NCBI GenBank assembly: GCA_964578975.1
Contig: CAZOFA010000045.1
Span: 1-18,595, forward strand
Length of the DNA: 18,595 bases
Direction of reading: 5' to 3'
DNA from: CAYRUP01 sp964578975
GTDB taxonomy: Bacteria > Pseudomonadota > Gammaproteobacteria > DSM-16500
Shown here: in pieces, positions 6,447 to 14,770 of the stretch
Layout: each line of letters opens with the position of its first letter
Numbering within the stretch: position 1 is the stretch's first letter
Translations under genes and position numbers: made by a program
The notes under the pieces: generated by a model
Database searches by the model: none
The model's input: only the letters and a program-made list of their open reading frames with translations
What the model was told of the DNA's origin: nothing

Positions 6447-7682
6447 TTAATTCCCTAATGCTTTAAGAAAAATAGTGCCCGATAGAAGCCCATTATTTAT
6501 CGTTATGCTTACTTTTGAAAGTACTAAAGGTAAACCCCTCAGTTGTTCGCCCATGAGCAAAAACGTATTGAGGGTAAGACTGCTGAAAACAATTGAGATG
6601 GGCGCTTCAGAAAATTTGCCTTTGTCAAAGGTTGGCCCCAACGTTAAATTGTTTCCTGGCACCACCGTGGATAAACGATCTAAGATGGTTGCGATCACAG
6701 ATTGTAACGAACTAATATCCGTGGGCGGTGTGCGCGGAGCGGATGCCGCATTCAGCGTTAAATAAATACCATCTGGTAAAATTTCCACGACAGCATTATT
6801 GTCACGCGCCCATTGATACAACATACTTGTTTTTATTCCTGACGATTTTACATTCACTCGAATTATTCCACCGTTATACATAGCTTCCGTTGGATACCAC
6901 CCTGGAATGGCATAAAGCTTTCTTATGCTCTCGGCTATTTCACGAATTTCATTCGCCGGTGCAGGTGATGTCATGCTGCTAATGTAAAGCTGTAAAGGAT
7001 TCACGGCACTCACAAATGCAACGGGAATTTCTTCTCGATGCATGGTGAAATAAGTAAAACCGGTCCAAATTAATCCCAATATGACTAAACCAACAAGCAC
7101 TTTTTTGAGGGGAAAAACACCGATGCCTTGTGTTTTTAAAACAGAGTCGACCAAGCGCAACTGAAATATTTTATTGGTGGGTAACGTTGGAAATACCGGT
7201 TCGGTTAACACTTCAAATGATTTAACCGACGTTGCATCCAGAGAAAATTTATTTTCCTCAGGCGTTTCACTTATCGGCACATCGCCGTAGATATGAATTT
7301 CAAAATTATTTTGTTGCGTTTTAAAAACAATGAGTTCGTCTGGAATGCTATCAACTGGAAAACTGCCATCGAGATAAACACTGCCTGCTTTTACAATCAC
7401 GAGAATCGCTTCAGTCGTGTTGGGAATCGCTTCGCAATAAATTAAATCGCGCGGACGTTTGAAATAATTCCAAACCGATTCACCTAATAGATAACCAGGA
7501 TCAGGCGAAAAAGCTGCTTCAAATTGATCGATATTTTTTCGTTGTAATGTGATGTATTCGCCATAATTGGTGCTTAATAACATCACTTCTTTTTTGAGTA
7601 GTGCAGGTTTCTTAGCGCTCAACACATCGCGATAAGACGGAATAATAAATCGCTCTCCATCCTCACGAGTGATGAAAGGCAT
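6447..7682 (-). CDS. pilO: type IVb pilus accessory protein PilO-like
   Basis: The product is 411 residues, bitopic, with about 190 cytoplasmic residues, a single membrane helix at about 193-212 (KKVLVGLVILGLIWTGFTYF) and about 200 periplasmic residues. This is the layout of the IncI-type PilO inner-membrane protein, which is much larger than type IVa PilO. I chose the ATG at 7682, with GGAG 9 bases upstream, over the in-frame TTG at 7691, which sits directly on the GGAG. The start is then two bases past the secretin stop. The periplasmic part ends in a region rich in beta and hydrophobic positions (ISIVFSSLTLNTFLLMGEQL), plausibly a dimerisation fold. Identity comes mainly from position between secretin and PilP and from topology. 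Confidence 0.75.
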   Translation of the reverse strand: MPFITREDGERFIIPSYRDVLSAKKPALLKKEVMLLSTNYGEYITLQRKNIDQFEAAFSPDPGYLLGESVWNYFKRPRDLIYCEAIPNTTEAILVIVKAGSVYLDGSFPVDSIPDELIVFKTQQNNFEIHIYGDVPISETPEENKFSLDATSVKSFEVLTEPVFPTLPTNKIFQLRLVDSVLKTQGIGVFPLKKVLVGLVILGLIWTGFTYFTMHREEIPVAFVSAVNPLQLYISSMTSPAPANEIREIAESIRKLYAIPGWYPTEAMYNGGIIRVNVKSSGIKTSMLYQWARDNNAVVEILPDGIYLTLNAASAPRTPPTDISSLQSVIATILDRLSTVVPGNNLTLGPTFDKGKFSEAPISIVFSSLTLNTFLLMGEQLRGLPLVLSKVSITINNGLLSGTIFLKALGN

Positions 7683-7683
7683 T

Positions 7684-9303
7684 TTAACCAACTCCGCGCA
7701 AGATAATTGGCGTGATTAACACAACCGTTTCGGAATTAACTTGTTGCGCAGTTTTACCTCCCAGTGCTTGTGATTGTAACAACTGTGATGCGCCAGTAAT
7801 ATTAGTGGTTTGTCTAAACCCTGCCATGACCAATGTATCGCCGGTCGCCACGATTGCGCGTTGATTAAATTGTTTCTGTTGAATATGTGGGACTTGAATG
7901 GCTGATACATTTGAACTCGTTCCGGTCGTGGTATCAATCGTCGAACCATTGGACGAAATAGTTGTTAAGCCTAAGTTATTCGATAAATCAGCATTCACTT
8001 GCAGATAAACTTTATTCCCTAAAATTTTCGGTAAGACATACAACGTAAGTCCTGTGACAACCGCACCCGGTGTAATTTGCGATGTGACTGTTGAAGAACC
8101 ACCGGAGCTCGAACCACCCGAAAGTGCTGTGGTTTGCACACTCGCCAGATAGCCCAATTGATCGACAATGCGTATTTGAGAGACCTGGTTATTTTGGCAA
8201 AGCACTTGGGGTTGCGTCACAATCGACACTTTCCCTTGTTGCGATAATGCATTAATTAAAGCCAAGATACCGGTCGCGGTTTTACCATTTTCATTATCTT
8301 GAAATGTATTATTCACACCCAGTGATAATGCTTTTAGCGAAAGCTGCGTACTGGTTTGTAATAGAATGGGAGCCCCATTATCATTCACTAAATTATATTT
8401 GCCGTTATTGAAGGCTCTTTGTACGACGTTCCAGTTAATTCCGAAGTTAAAATCGTTTTCCAATGTCACGGTTAAGACTTCAACTTTCACCAAAACCTGT
8501 CGCGATAAATTATTATTTAAATTGTTAATGAAACGTGTGATTAAATTCACATTTGGCGGTCTATCGCGCACGGTGACTGAGGTCGTTGCTTCAGACACCA
8601 TGACTCTCCCTTCAGGAGAAAGTAATTGTTTGATGGACGATTCGAGATCTTTCCACACAGACAAAGTACCTTTTAAATTGCTGTATTGAGCAGAAGCGCT
8701 GTCATCAATGGTGCCGGTCACTGATGTCATACCACCCGGACCTTGTGCCGCCTGTCCCGTTGATCCTGCGCTAGATGTTTTACCCATCAAGTAATCGGAT
8801 GAGCCCGGCATGAACGCAATATCAAATGTTTTTGTGATATAAGCGTGCCAATAAATATCACTGCCATTGACTGTGTAAACATAGCCAGTTTTGGCAGCCA
8901 GCATATCTAATGCGCCTTTTATACTGCCTGCGTAATTAATCGAAATGATATTTTTTTCATCTAAACCATTTTGGTAATGGGTCATGATATTACGATTGCC
9001 GCCTTCAATGATGAGGCGGTTGTAATATGAGAAAGGTAATTGGTCACCATGTAAAATGATTCGATTTTTTAACCAACCCGGTTGTCGCATCAGGCTAATC
9101 GGTGTTCTATCAACATACAAACCTTGATTCACCACCAGTGTTGGCTCTTTTTTTCCAAGTTCCGTCATTCGCGCATCGGCTGCTTTTGTGCGCAGTGAAA
9201 CATCTGCCACATTGGCTTCTGTTTGGTTATAAACCGGCGAATTACATCCCATCAAAAAAAAGAATGTAGCAAGAAATAGAACCAGGATTCGTTTATAAAA
9301 CAT
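7684..9303 (-). CDS. pilN: lipoprotein secretin of type IVb pilus (PilN-like)
   Basis: Secretins form the outer-membrane ring through which the pilus emerges. This 539-residue protein starts with a lipoprotein signal (FLATFFFLMGC, lipid cysteine at residue 20), matching the lipoprotein secretins PilN of R64, BfpB and TcpC. N-terminal ring domains are followed by the secretin core from about residue 355. The core contains GKVSIVTQPQVLCQNNQ, a Gly/Ser/Thr-rich gate loop (ALSGGSSSGGSSTVTSQ), TGLTLYVLPKILGNKVYLQV and the closing VATGDTLVMAGFRQ. The start overlaps the TcpQ-domain gene stop by one base (TAATG), with GAGGAAGG upstream, so translation is coupled. PilN versus a generic GspD-family label is decided by the lipobox and the neighbours. 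Confidence 0.9.
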   Translation of the reverse strand: MFYKRILVLFLATFFFLMGCNSPVYNQTEANVADVSLRTKAADARMTELGKKEPTLVVNQGLYVDRTPISLMRQPGWLKNRIILHGDQLPFSYYNRLIIEGGNRNIMTHYQNGLDEKNIISINYAGSIKGALDMLAAKTGYVYTVNGSDIYWHAYITKTFDIAFMPGSSDYLMGKTSSAGSTGQAAQGPGGMTSVTGTIDDSASAQYSNLKGTLSVWKDLESSIKQLLSPEGRVMVSEATTSVTVRDRPPNVNLITRFINNLNNNLSRQVLVKVEVLTVTLENDFNFGINWNVVQRAFNNGKYNLVNDNGAPILLQTSTQLSLKALSLGVNNTFQDNENGKTATGILALINALSQQGKVSIVTQPQVLCQNNQVSQIRIVDQLGYLASVQTTALSGGSSSGGSSTVTSQITPGAVVTGLTLYVLPKILGNKVYLQVNADLSNNLGLTTISSNGSTIDTTTGTSSNVSAIQVPHIQQKQFNQRAIVATGDTLVMAGFRQTTNITGASQLLQSQALGGKTAQQVNSETVVLITPIILRGVG

Positions 9304-9743
9304 TATACCTTCCTCGGAACAACAGTCATCGTACGGTTAGACATGTACATCTGTGCTTGTAATGGAAATGGTGCTAATAATTTTTCAATGACATTGGGTA
9401 AACTGGAGCCGGTGACACGACCATCGAAATTATAATCGTAGCCAACTTTCCAAACGACTTTCCAATGATATCGATCCATGATTCTTTCGATATTTTCTTT
9501 TAACGAACCGCTCACACTAATGGCGTACACAGCAGCAGGGCGACCTAAATTAGCAAATTTAGTGGGTAAAGCACGACTTCCATACACGGGGATCACGGCA
9601 GACGACGAACTCGGTTGCGTTCGCGCTTGAAAAAATGGTTCACTCGGAATAGTGGCGGTCGGTTTTGCAACTTGCCATGCAGCAAATGTCGATGTGGGGA
9701 TCATGAGTAATAATAGACTTAGCTTAGCGGCGAAGCTTTTCAT
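9303..9743 (-). CDS. TcpQ-domain periplasmic protein (PilL C-terminal-like)
   Basis: The product is 146 residues with a signal peptide (cleavage near STFA-AW, residue 21), a low-complexity stretch and a C-terminal domain at about 75-146. That domain includes VSGSLKENIERIMDRYHWKVVWKV and DFGR-like NFDGRVTGSSLPNVIEKLLAPF, which resembles the TcpQ family (toxin co-regulated pilus biosynthesis protein Q). In R64 this domain forms the C-terminal part of PilL. Proteins of this kind help target or stabilise the secretin, which here is the next gene with a one-base overlap. The ATG at 9743 has GGAG 7 bases upstream. It is the first gene of a probable second transcription unit. Confidence 0.8.
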   Translation of the reverse strand: MKSFAAKLSLLLLMIPTSTFAAWQVAKPTATIPSEPFFQARTQPSSSSAVIPVYGSRALPTKFANLGRPAAVYAISVSGSLKENIERIMDRYHWKVVWKVGYDYNFDGRVTGSSLPNVIEKLLAPFPLQAQMYMSNRTMTVVPRKV

Positions 9744-9798
9744 CGCGATACTCCATTAAATCATATGCCTATCTCATCAAATCCTTGTCGTAAATGCA

Positions 9799-9828
9799 AG
9801 TATACGCGATTTTTTTAAATGGTGTAAC
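9799..9828 (-). promoter_or_regulatory. probable internal promoter before the TcpQ-secretin-pilO-pilP genes
   Basis: On the minus strand GTTACA (9823-9828) and TATACT (9799-9804, five of six matches) are separated by 18 bp that include a run of seven A residues. The start point would be near 9792, giving a leader of about 50 bases before the ATG at 9743. Confidence 0.45.
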
Positions 9829-9859
9829 TGGAATCAAATCCACATAAATAAATGACACA

Positions 9860-9880
9860 CATCGTCATCATGTGACGATG
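9860..9880 (-). terminator. hairpin after the prepilin genes, possible terminator or attenuator
   Basis: CATCGTCA (9860-9867) and TGACGATG (9873-9880) are perfect complements around a 5-base loop, starting 22 bases beyond the second prepilin stop. On the minus strand the stem is followed by an AT-rich stretch but no solid run of T, so complete termination is doubtful. The 159-base gap (9744-9902) holds only this hairpin, the promoter-like pair and a ribosome-binding site. Confidence 0.4.
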
Positions 9881-9902
9881 GTCAAAATAAAACGACATGA
9901 AA

Positions 9903-11081
9903 TTATGGCGCAAAACCTTTGTTTTGTTGCCAAACATCGAGCGAACCGCCAGGTTTTTCACTCCCGCTATTTGGAACGCAGCGCGTAAATGCAACAATTG
10001 AACCCATCATTTTTCCTTGTTGCGTGGGAAAGCTGCCTGAGAATGTGGAACCCGCAGCCGCTGGATAAACAACGCCTTTTTCTGTGACAACTGTCAAACA
10101 CACTCTCCAATATTTTGTTCCATCCGCAGTAATCGGATTACCCGCAGGAGGTTTTGCGCCAGTCATATCTTTGAGACAGGGCATTGTTTGGTTTGCACCC
10201 CCCACATTACAGTCAATCACGACACCAGGATCCGTAGGTACGCCATTACTATCACCACGTGCAAACGCAGTGAAACTGCTGACCGGATAAATTTTTCCTT
10301 TACAACCGCTCGGATTGAACGGTGGATTTTGTGACGTTGTGTCGCAGCCGGTCGGATCATCATTTATTCCTGTGACACCCGCGGGTGCAACCAAAATATT
10401 GGGACTCATGCCAGGTGGGCAATTGGGAGCAGGAACACAAGAGCCACTGAAAAAAACCCCGGCAAAATTAATGGATCTGGCATTATTTAAATTTTGTCCT
10501 GGAATACTCACGTTCGCGACCACTGTCGTGCAATCCGATTTCGGATTCACTATTCCAGCGCAGATGGGATCTTGTTTAGGAGGCATATCCGCTTGAAGAT
10601 CTTGCGGTGTTACCACATAAGCAAGGGGCAATTTACCCACAATGATCGCGGCCGTCGCGGGTGTGTCAACGTTCGTCGCGACATAAAATCCAGCTAAACC
10701 ACTGCTTGTCACAGCGGTATCTACACTGCAATTAATCGTATAAGGATTAACACCTACCTTACTCGTATATGGATTATTCACCAATGTAGGAGGAAGATAA
10801 TTTGGTTGTAACAACGTGAGATCGGTCCATCCGCCTGGTTTACCGCAATTCGTCGCAATTGCACTCGCGCCATTGAGTGGCCAAAAGCCTCGGTTTAGAT
10901 AGAAACTCATTCCAGCATTGAGAATTTGTTGCATTTGCATGACGACTTTATCGCGTCGTAATTCTTCGAATTTTTGCGTCGAATAATTGAGTAATAAAAC
11001 AATCAATGAGCTTGCTATTGCAATCACCAATAACATTTCTATGAGTGAAAATCCGCTCGCTTTTTTATCGCCCTGGTTCAT
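9903..11081 (-). CDS. large cysteine-rich type IV prepilin-like protein (possible PilV-type tip pilin)
   Basis: The 392-residue product carries a 10-residue leader, MNQGDKKASG, cleaved by a prepilin peptidase before FSLIEMLLVIAIAS, with the hallmark Glu at mature position 5. The following helix (RDKVVMQMQQILNAGMSFYLNRGFW) is typical of pilins. The large C-terminal part has 12 cysteines, an even number that would allow six disulfides, and many Gly, Pro and Asn loops. I chose the ATG at 11081 over 11111, because the upstream ATG overlaps the previous gene, lacks a Shine-Dalgarno sequence and gives a longer leader. The size is like R64 PilV, the minor tip adhesin. No shufflon repeats or recombinase are visible. 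A pseudopilin or minor pilin role is the alternative. Confidence 0.75.
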   Translation of the reverse strand: MNQGDKKASGFSLIEMLLVIAIASSLIVLLLNYSTQKFEELRRDKVVMQMQQILNAGMSFYLNRGFWPLNGASAIATNCGKPGGWTDLTLLQPNYLPPTLVNNPYTSKVGVNPYTINCSVDTAVTSSGLAGFYVATNVDTPATAAIIVGKLPLAYVVTPQDLQADMPPKQDPICAGIVNPKSDCTTVVANVSIPGQNLNNARSINFAGVFFSGSCVPAPNCPPGMSPNILVAPAGVTGINDDPTGCDTTSQNPPFNPSGCKGKIYPVSSFTAFARGDSNGVPTDPGVVIDCNVGGANQTMPCLKDMTGAKPPAGNPITADGTKYWRVCLTVVTEKGVVYPAAAGSTFSGSFPTQQGKMMGSIVAFTRCVPNSGSEKPGGSLDVWQQNKGFAP

Positions 11082-11098
11082 AGATGTCTCGTTCAATT

Positions 11099-11974
11099 CT
11101 ATCCGCCGCATAAATAATTTTTAATATCATACCAATTACTACTATTTTGGACGCCTGATAACGCTGACATACCATCATTAGTATATTGCATCTTAAATTC
11201 TTTTACATAGGGTTGTGAAGACCATAATTCCGATGTGGTTTCCGTAAAAGAATCAGGAAGTCTTGTCCAGACAAGATAGCCATTTTCCTTGGGCGTTGGA
11301 ATACAAGATTTGAACCCACCCCCACTTTTATCCGAAACACATTGCGCATTTAAATCATTTTTCATTTGCGTCCATTGCGCTGGCGAAGTCGAGAGTAGTT
11401 TTACTCCCACTTCTATCACCCATGCGACAGACGATCCGCGCGCGGAAGGATTAGGATTGGGAAAAGGAGATGAAGTTTGAGTTGGATCAAGTGCTAGCCC
11501 TTTTGTATCGACACATGTAACACCGTTTTGACTCACACAAGCCGTCACACTCATTATCGGATCAGCGCCGTTTTCAAGCACTCGACTAAATTGCACAAAA
11601 TAGCCTTGATCTAAGCCTGCTGTACTATCCACCAAACTACTGATCGGTTGCCAATTGGGAGAAAGATATCCTGTGTTTAATAAATCATTTTTTATGTTCA
11701 GATGGATCGTATTGCTTCTTGATACTAATGGATCAAGTAAACCCGCTGATTGTGCCACACCTGTTTGATCGAGTGTTTGTCGGCAATTCGCATAATACAA
11801 ATTACTTGACGCTTTAAATAAGGCATTCACATTGAGAGCGATTTGTCTTTCTTTCGCTTGCACTTGAAATTGATAATAAAGCCGAAAACCTAACACCATA
11901 ATCGCAGACATGATGACCAACACCAGTATAAACTCGAGTAACGAAACACCTTTTTGAAACTTGTGTTTGATCAA
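11099..11974 (-). CDS. type IV prepilin-like protein (possible major or minor pilin)
   Basis: The 291-residue product has a 9-residue leader ending FQKG, a prepilin peptidase site before VSLLEFILVLVIMSAIMVLG, Glu at mature position 5 and a long amphipathic helix running to about residue 60. The rest is a soluble domain with six cysteines (ANCRQ, TACVS, VTCVD, AQCVS, KSCIP and YLCGG), one of them four residues from the C-terminus. The start is a TTG with GAGG 8 bases upstream; no in-frame ATG precedes the leader. It lies 15 bases after the pilR-like stop and 17 before the next prepilin start. Position after the platform gene corresponds to PilS in R64, but it is well above the usual 150-200 residues for a major pilin. 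Confidence 0.75.
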   Translation of the reverse strand: MIKHKFQKGVSLLEFILVLVIMSAIMVLGFRLYYQFQVQAKERQIALNVNALFKASSNLYYANCRQTLDQTGVAQSAGLLDPLVSRSNTIHLNIKNDLLNTGYLSPNWQPISSLVDSTAGLDQGYFVQFSRVLENGADPIMSVTACVSQNGVTCVDTKGLALDPTQTSSPFPNPNPSARGSSVAWVIEVGVKLLSTSPAQWTQMKNDLNAQCVSDKSGGGFKSCIPTPKENGYLVWTRLPDSFTETTSELWSSQPYVKEFKMQYTNDGMSALSGVQNSSNWYDIKNYLCGG

Positions 11975-11989
11975 ACCGCATACCTCATT

Positions 11990-13051
11990 TTATGACGACC
12001 CCATCGCCATCCCGGTTAAATAAATTCCTCGGACAATCACAATAATTAAATACGCACCTAACGCGAGTAATGCGCCACCTAAAATTTTTGAAATAATTTT
12101 TAATGTTCTGGTTGTTTCTTCGGCTCCGCGCACACCCATACGAACTAAACCATGTTCGAAACCTTTCACTTCCGCCATCACGCGTAAACGCAAAATATCT
12201 TTATCATCGATTAATCCGGTGGATAATACATCGGCAATATTGCCTCTACCCATCGCCATCAAATGTTCCATCGTCACTAAATGTGAAATCACATAAGGAT
12301 TGGCTTGATGTTGCATGACGCGCAACGCATTTTTAAATACCACACCATTCGCCACGAGTAATCCTAATGTTTCCATAACGCGTGCCGCTGCAAAACGCCG
12401 ATATAAATTAAACGGTGGTACTTTATCAATGAGCGGACGTAATTCACCCACATAATTACTCGCAATTCTGCGAAATATCAGTGCGAGTGCAACCAAAAAG
12501 AGAATCACCAACCACCACCAATTACCAATTAAATTCGCGGTATTCACAAAATCACGTCCGGCTTGTGGCCATTGATCCATGGGTTTAATCCCTTGAAACT
12601 GGACGAATACAGAACCATTTAAATAAACAATAATGCCGCAAGAAATGGCGATCACTAAAAATGGATAAGACACCGCACCAATCACGGCACCAATTGCACC
12701 GCTGCGTTGCTCTAATGTTTTGATCGCTGAGCGTAATGTTTCAACCAATGCACCGCCTTCTTCACCGACACGAATAATTTCAACGATATTGATAGAAAAC
12801 CAATCGCGCATTCCATCCGCGAGCGCTTGACCTTCGGAAATTTTTTGTGAAATCGCTAAAGAAACTTCTCTGGTAATTCCGGTTGTCGCTTGCGCCATCA
12901 TTTCAATTGCACGATTTGCTGGAATACCGTCGTTCACCAGCGTGTAAAAATCTTCGAGAAAAGCCAGTTGTGATTTTGCGCCAAATTGAAATCGTCTCAG
13001 TAGTTGCAAGAACTTCTGACCCGACATTGCAGATTGAGTCACACCCACCAT
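11990..13051 (-). CDS. pilR: inner-membrane platform protein of type IVb pilus (PilR / GspF family)
   Basis: PilR/GspF-family proteins sit in the inner membrane and couple the assembly ATPase to pilin extraction. The 353-residue product has two cytoplasmic helical domains and three membrane segments at about 125-147, 176-194 and 325-347. The family pattern of the first domain is visible: FYTLVNDGIPANRAIEMM, then SEGQALADGMRDWF and IIRVGEEGGALVETL. The second half repeats this weakly (ARVMETLGLLVANGVVFKNALRVM). The ATG at 13051 follows AGGAG by 9 bases and is 18 bases past the ATPase stop. The neighbours argue for a pilus role rather than type II secretion. Confidence 0.88.
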   Translation of the reverse strand: MVGVTQSAMSGQKFLQLLRRFQFGAKSQLAFLEDFYTLVNDGIPANRAIEMMAQATTGITREVSLAISQKISEGQALADGMRDWFSINIVEIIRVGEEGGALVETLRSAIKTLEQRSGAIGAVIGAVSYPFLVIAISCGIIVYLNGSVFVQFQGIKPMDQWPQAGRDFVNTANLIGNWWWLVILFLVALALIFRRIASNYVGELRPLIDKVPPFNLYRRFAAARVMETLGLLVANGVVFKNALRVMQHQANPYVISHLVTMEHLMAMGRGNIADVLSTGLIDDKDILRLRVMAEVKGFEHGLVRMGVRGAEETTRTLKIISKILGGALLALGAYLIIVIVRGIYLTGMAMGSS

Positions 13052-13069
13052 AAAATCATTTCTCCTGAC

Positions 13070-14668
13070 TTATTGATACTTGTAAACAGATGCTTTTGTT
13101 GCAGGATTAATGGGACCTACCACTTTTTCCGCATCAAATGGATCACAAACACCTTCTTTAATCAGTTGGACTGCACGTCCTTGAAAATTCAACCAGCCAT
13201 TATCTAACAAATATTTTTCCCAATTCAGTGTATCGCATTGTTGTATATAGTGACGGCCTTCTTCGTCCACCCAAATCACTTCTGCAACCACGGTACGACC
13301 ACCGACTGCACTGCCATGACAACTCTGACAACCGGGACCGCGCGCACGCGCGCTATCAATGACATCGGCGCCCAACACTGCTTCCCAATCAGCAATAAAC
13401 GCTTGATGTTTTGGCGAACTGCGCAAAGGAATAGAACACTTCGGGCAAACAATGGGGACTAAACGTTGACACATTAAACAGCGCAATACACTGCTATCGC
13501 TTAACATCACGGGCGAAATTCCCATGTCGACTAAACGAGTGATAATCGCGGTCGCCCGATTGGTGTGTAATGTCGTTAACACTAAGTGACCGGTGATTGA
13601 AGCACGCACCATCACATGGGCGGTGTCTTCATCGCGCATTTCACCTAAGATGATGACATCAGGATCCATACGTAATGCCGCACGTCCCATGCTGGCAAAA
13701 CTGCGATCTTCTTTTTCGGTATTTACCGGAACCTGTGTTGCTTCTTCAACGACTTTTTCAACCGGATCTTCAATCGAATATAATTTCTGCGACGTTTCCA
13801 CCATTTCCATACAAGCAGCCAGTGTCGTTGTTTTACCAGATCCTGTGGGTCCGGCAACAATGATCGCGCCGAAAGGTAACTTCAACGCCATTTTAATAAT
13901 GTCGACTTGATTATTGGTATAACCTAATTGTTCTAACGTTTTTATTTTTTCTTCACCGGTGGCCAAAATACGCATGACCATATCAAAACCACCGTGCGCC
14001 GGCACGCTCGCTAAACGTAAGCGAATATCGCGGCCATTCATTTTTAATGGCATCGAGGCATCTTGTGGAACGAGGGGATTAAAATGTGAAGTAGCATGAT
14101 CGGTTTCTTTATTAAACGCAACGGATGCAAGTTCGCGACCTAATTTTTCCGACCACTCCGCATACACGCGTAACTCACCGTGTTGACGCATGCGAATTTT
14201 GGTATACGTTTGTCGTACTTGAATATGAATATCACTGACGTTTTGATGTACCGCTTCGAACACTAAATCGCGCAGATGGCGTTGTTGATCGCTGAACGTA
14301 GCGCTGGTTTCGCCTTTTATTTTTTTGGCTGCATCTTCTTCTTGTCCGCTCGCCAATAACAATTTTATAAATGAAAGAGAAGCTGCAAAAACTTGTCCGG
14401 GATGAACGCCTTTACTGAGCATTAATGATTTGCAATTTTGTACGGTACGGGATGTAGGGTCAGAAGAGAGAATGGTGGCGCTTTTTAAAACTGCAATATT
14501 TCCCTGATCTTTACACCAATTTAACATTTCATCCATCACGCGGTCTTTCGTGTCAAGATCAGCTTGACTATGTAAAACCTTAGTCATTGTTGCCGCAGCA
14601 AATTGTTCGAGCTGTTCCATTTTTTCCTTGCTATCTTGCTCCGGTTCAGGAGACATCATTTCGGCCAT
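13070..14668 (-). CDS. pilQ: type IVb pilus assembly ATPase (PilQ / GspE family)
   Basis: This hexameric cytoplasmic ATPase powers pilin polymerisation. In the 532-residue product the N2 domain covers about 125-245 (SDIHIQVRQ). It is followed by Walker A GPTGSGKT (273-280), the Asp box SIEDPVE (298-304), Walker B VIILGEMRD (338-346) with Glu343, and the His box GHLVLTTLHTN (360-370). A four-cysteine metal site, CPKC (408-411) and CQSC (447-450), marks assembly-type rather than retraction-type ATPases. A further CLMC pair at 397-400 is present. GAGAGGG lies 4 bases before the ATG. It is the first gene of the cluster, 102 bases after gyrB, whereas in R64 pilQ follows pilP. No retraction ATPase is seen nearby. 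Confidence 0.92.
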   Translation of the reverse strand: MAEMMSPEPEQDSKEKMEQLEQFAAATMTKVLHSQADLDTKDRVMDEMLNWCKDQGNIAVLKSATILSSDPTSRTVQNCKSLMLSKGVHPGQVFAASLSFIKLLLASGQEEDAAKKIKGETSATFSDQQRHLRDLVFEAVHQNVSDIHIQVRQTYTKIRMRQHGELRVYAEWSEKLGRELASVAFNKETDHATSHFNPLVPQDASMPLKMNGRDIRLRLASVPAHGGFDMVMRILATGEEKIKTLEQLGYTNNQVDIIKMALKLPFGAIIVAGPTGSGKTTTLAACMEMVETSQKLYSIEDPVEKVVEEATQVPVNTEKEDRSFASMGRAALRMDPDVIILGEMRDEDTAHVMVRASITGHLVLTTLHTNRATAIITRLVDMGISPVMLSDSSVLRCLMCQRLVPIVCPKCSIPLRSSPKHQAFIADWEAVLGADVIDSARARGPGCQSCHGSAVGGRTVVAEVIWVDEEGRHYIQQCDTLNWEKYLLDNGWLNFQGRAVQLIKEGVCDPFDAEKVVGPINPATKASVYKYQ

Positions 14669-14770
14669 TTTGCCCTCTCAAAAAGCAAACTCGCTAAAAG
14701 TCGGCTTAAAAAGCAAATATGTGCTATCTATATTAATTATATAGTATGGCTGAAATTATATGCTAAGAAT
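14669..14770 (-). promoter_or_regulatory. leader between gyrB and the pilus cluster, with possible promoter
   Basis: The gap is very AT-rich. On the minus strand a perfect -10-like TATAAT lies at 14736-14741, but the best upstream element (TTAGCA, 19-bp spacing) is weak. A 10-bp direct repeat, AAAAAGCAAA in plus-strand sense, occurs at 14680-14689 and 14708-14717, 28 bp apart. No clear terminator for gyrB was found, so read-through from gyrB is possible. Confidence 0.35.

Noticed and set aside
9815..9997. Minus-strand frame of 60 residues across the hairpin gap
   Set aside because: It overlaps the prepilin gene in another frame, has no ribosome-binding site and no recognisable features.
9903..11081. 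R64-like shufflon at the end of the PilV-like gene
   Set aside because: No 19-bp-type inverted repeats, alternative C-terminal segments or site-specific recombinase gene were seen near the 3' end.
11082..11111. Earlier start for the second prepilin at 11111
   Set aside because: No Shine-Dalgarno sequence, overlap with the previous gene and an over-long leader; ATG 11081 gives a normal 10-residue leader.
5646..14668. Cluster as a type II secretion system
   Set aside because: No GspC/G/H/I/J/K/L/M set; the TcpQ domain, lipoprotein secretin and bitopic PilO-like protein point to a type IVb pilus.
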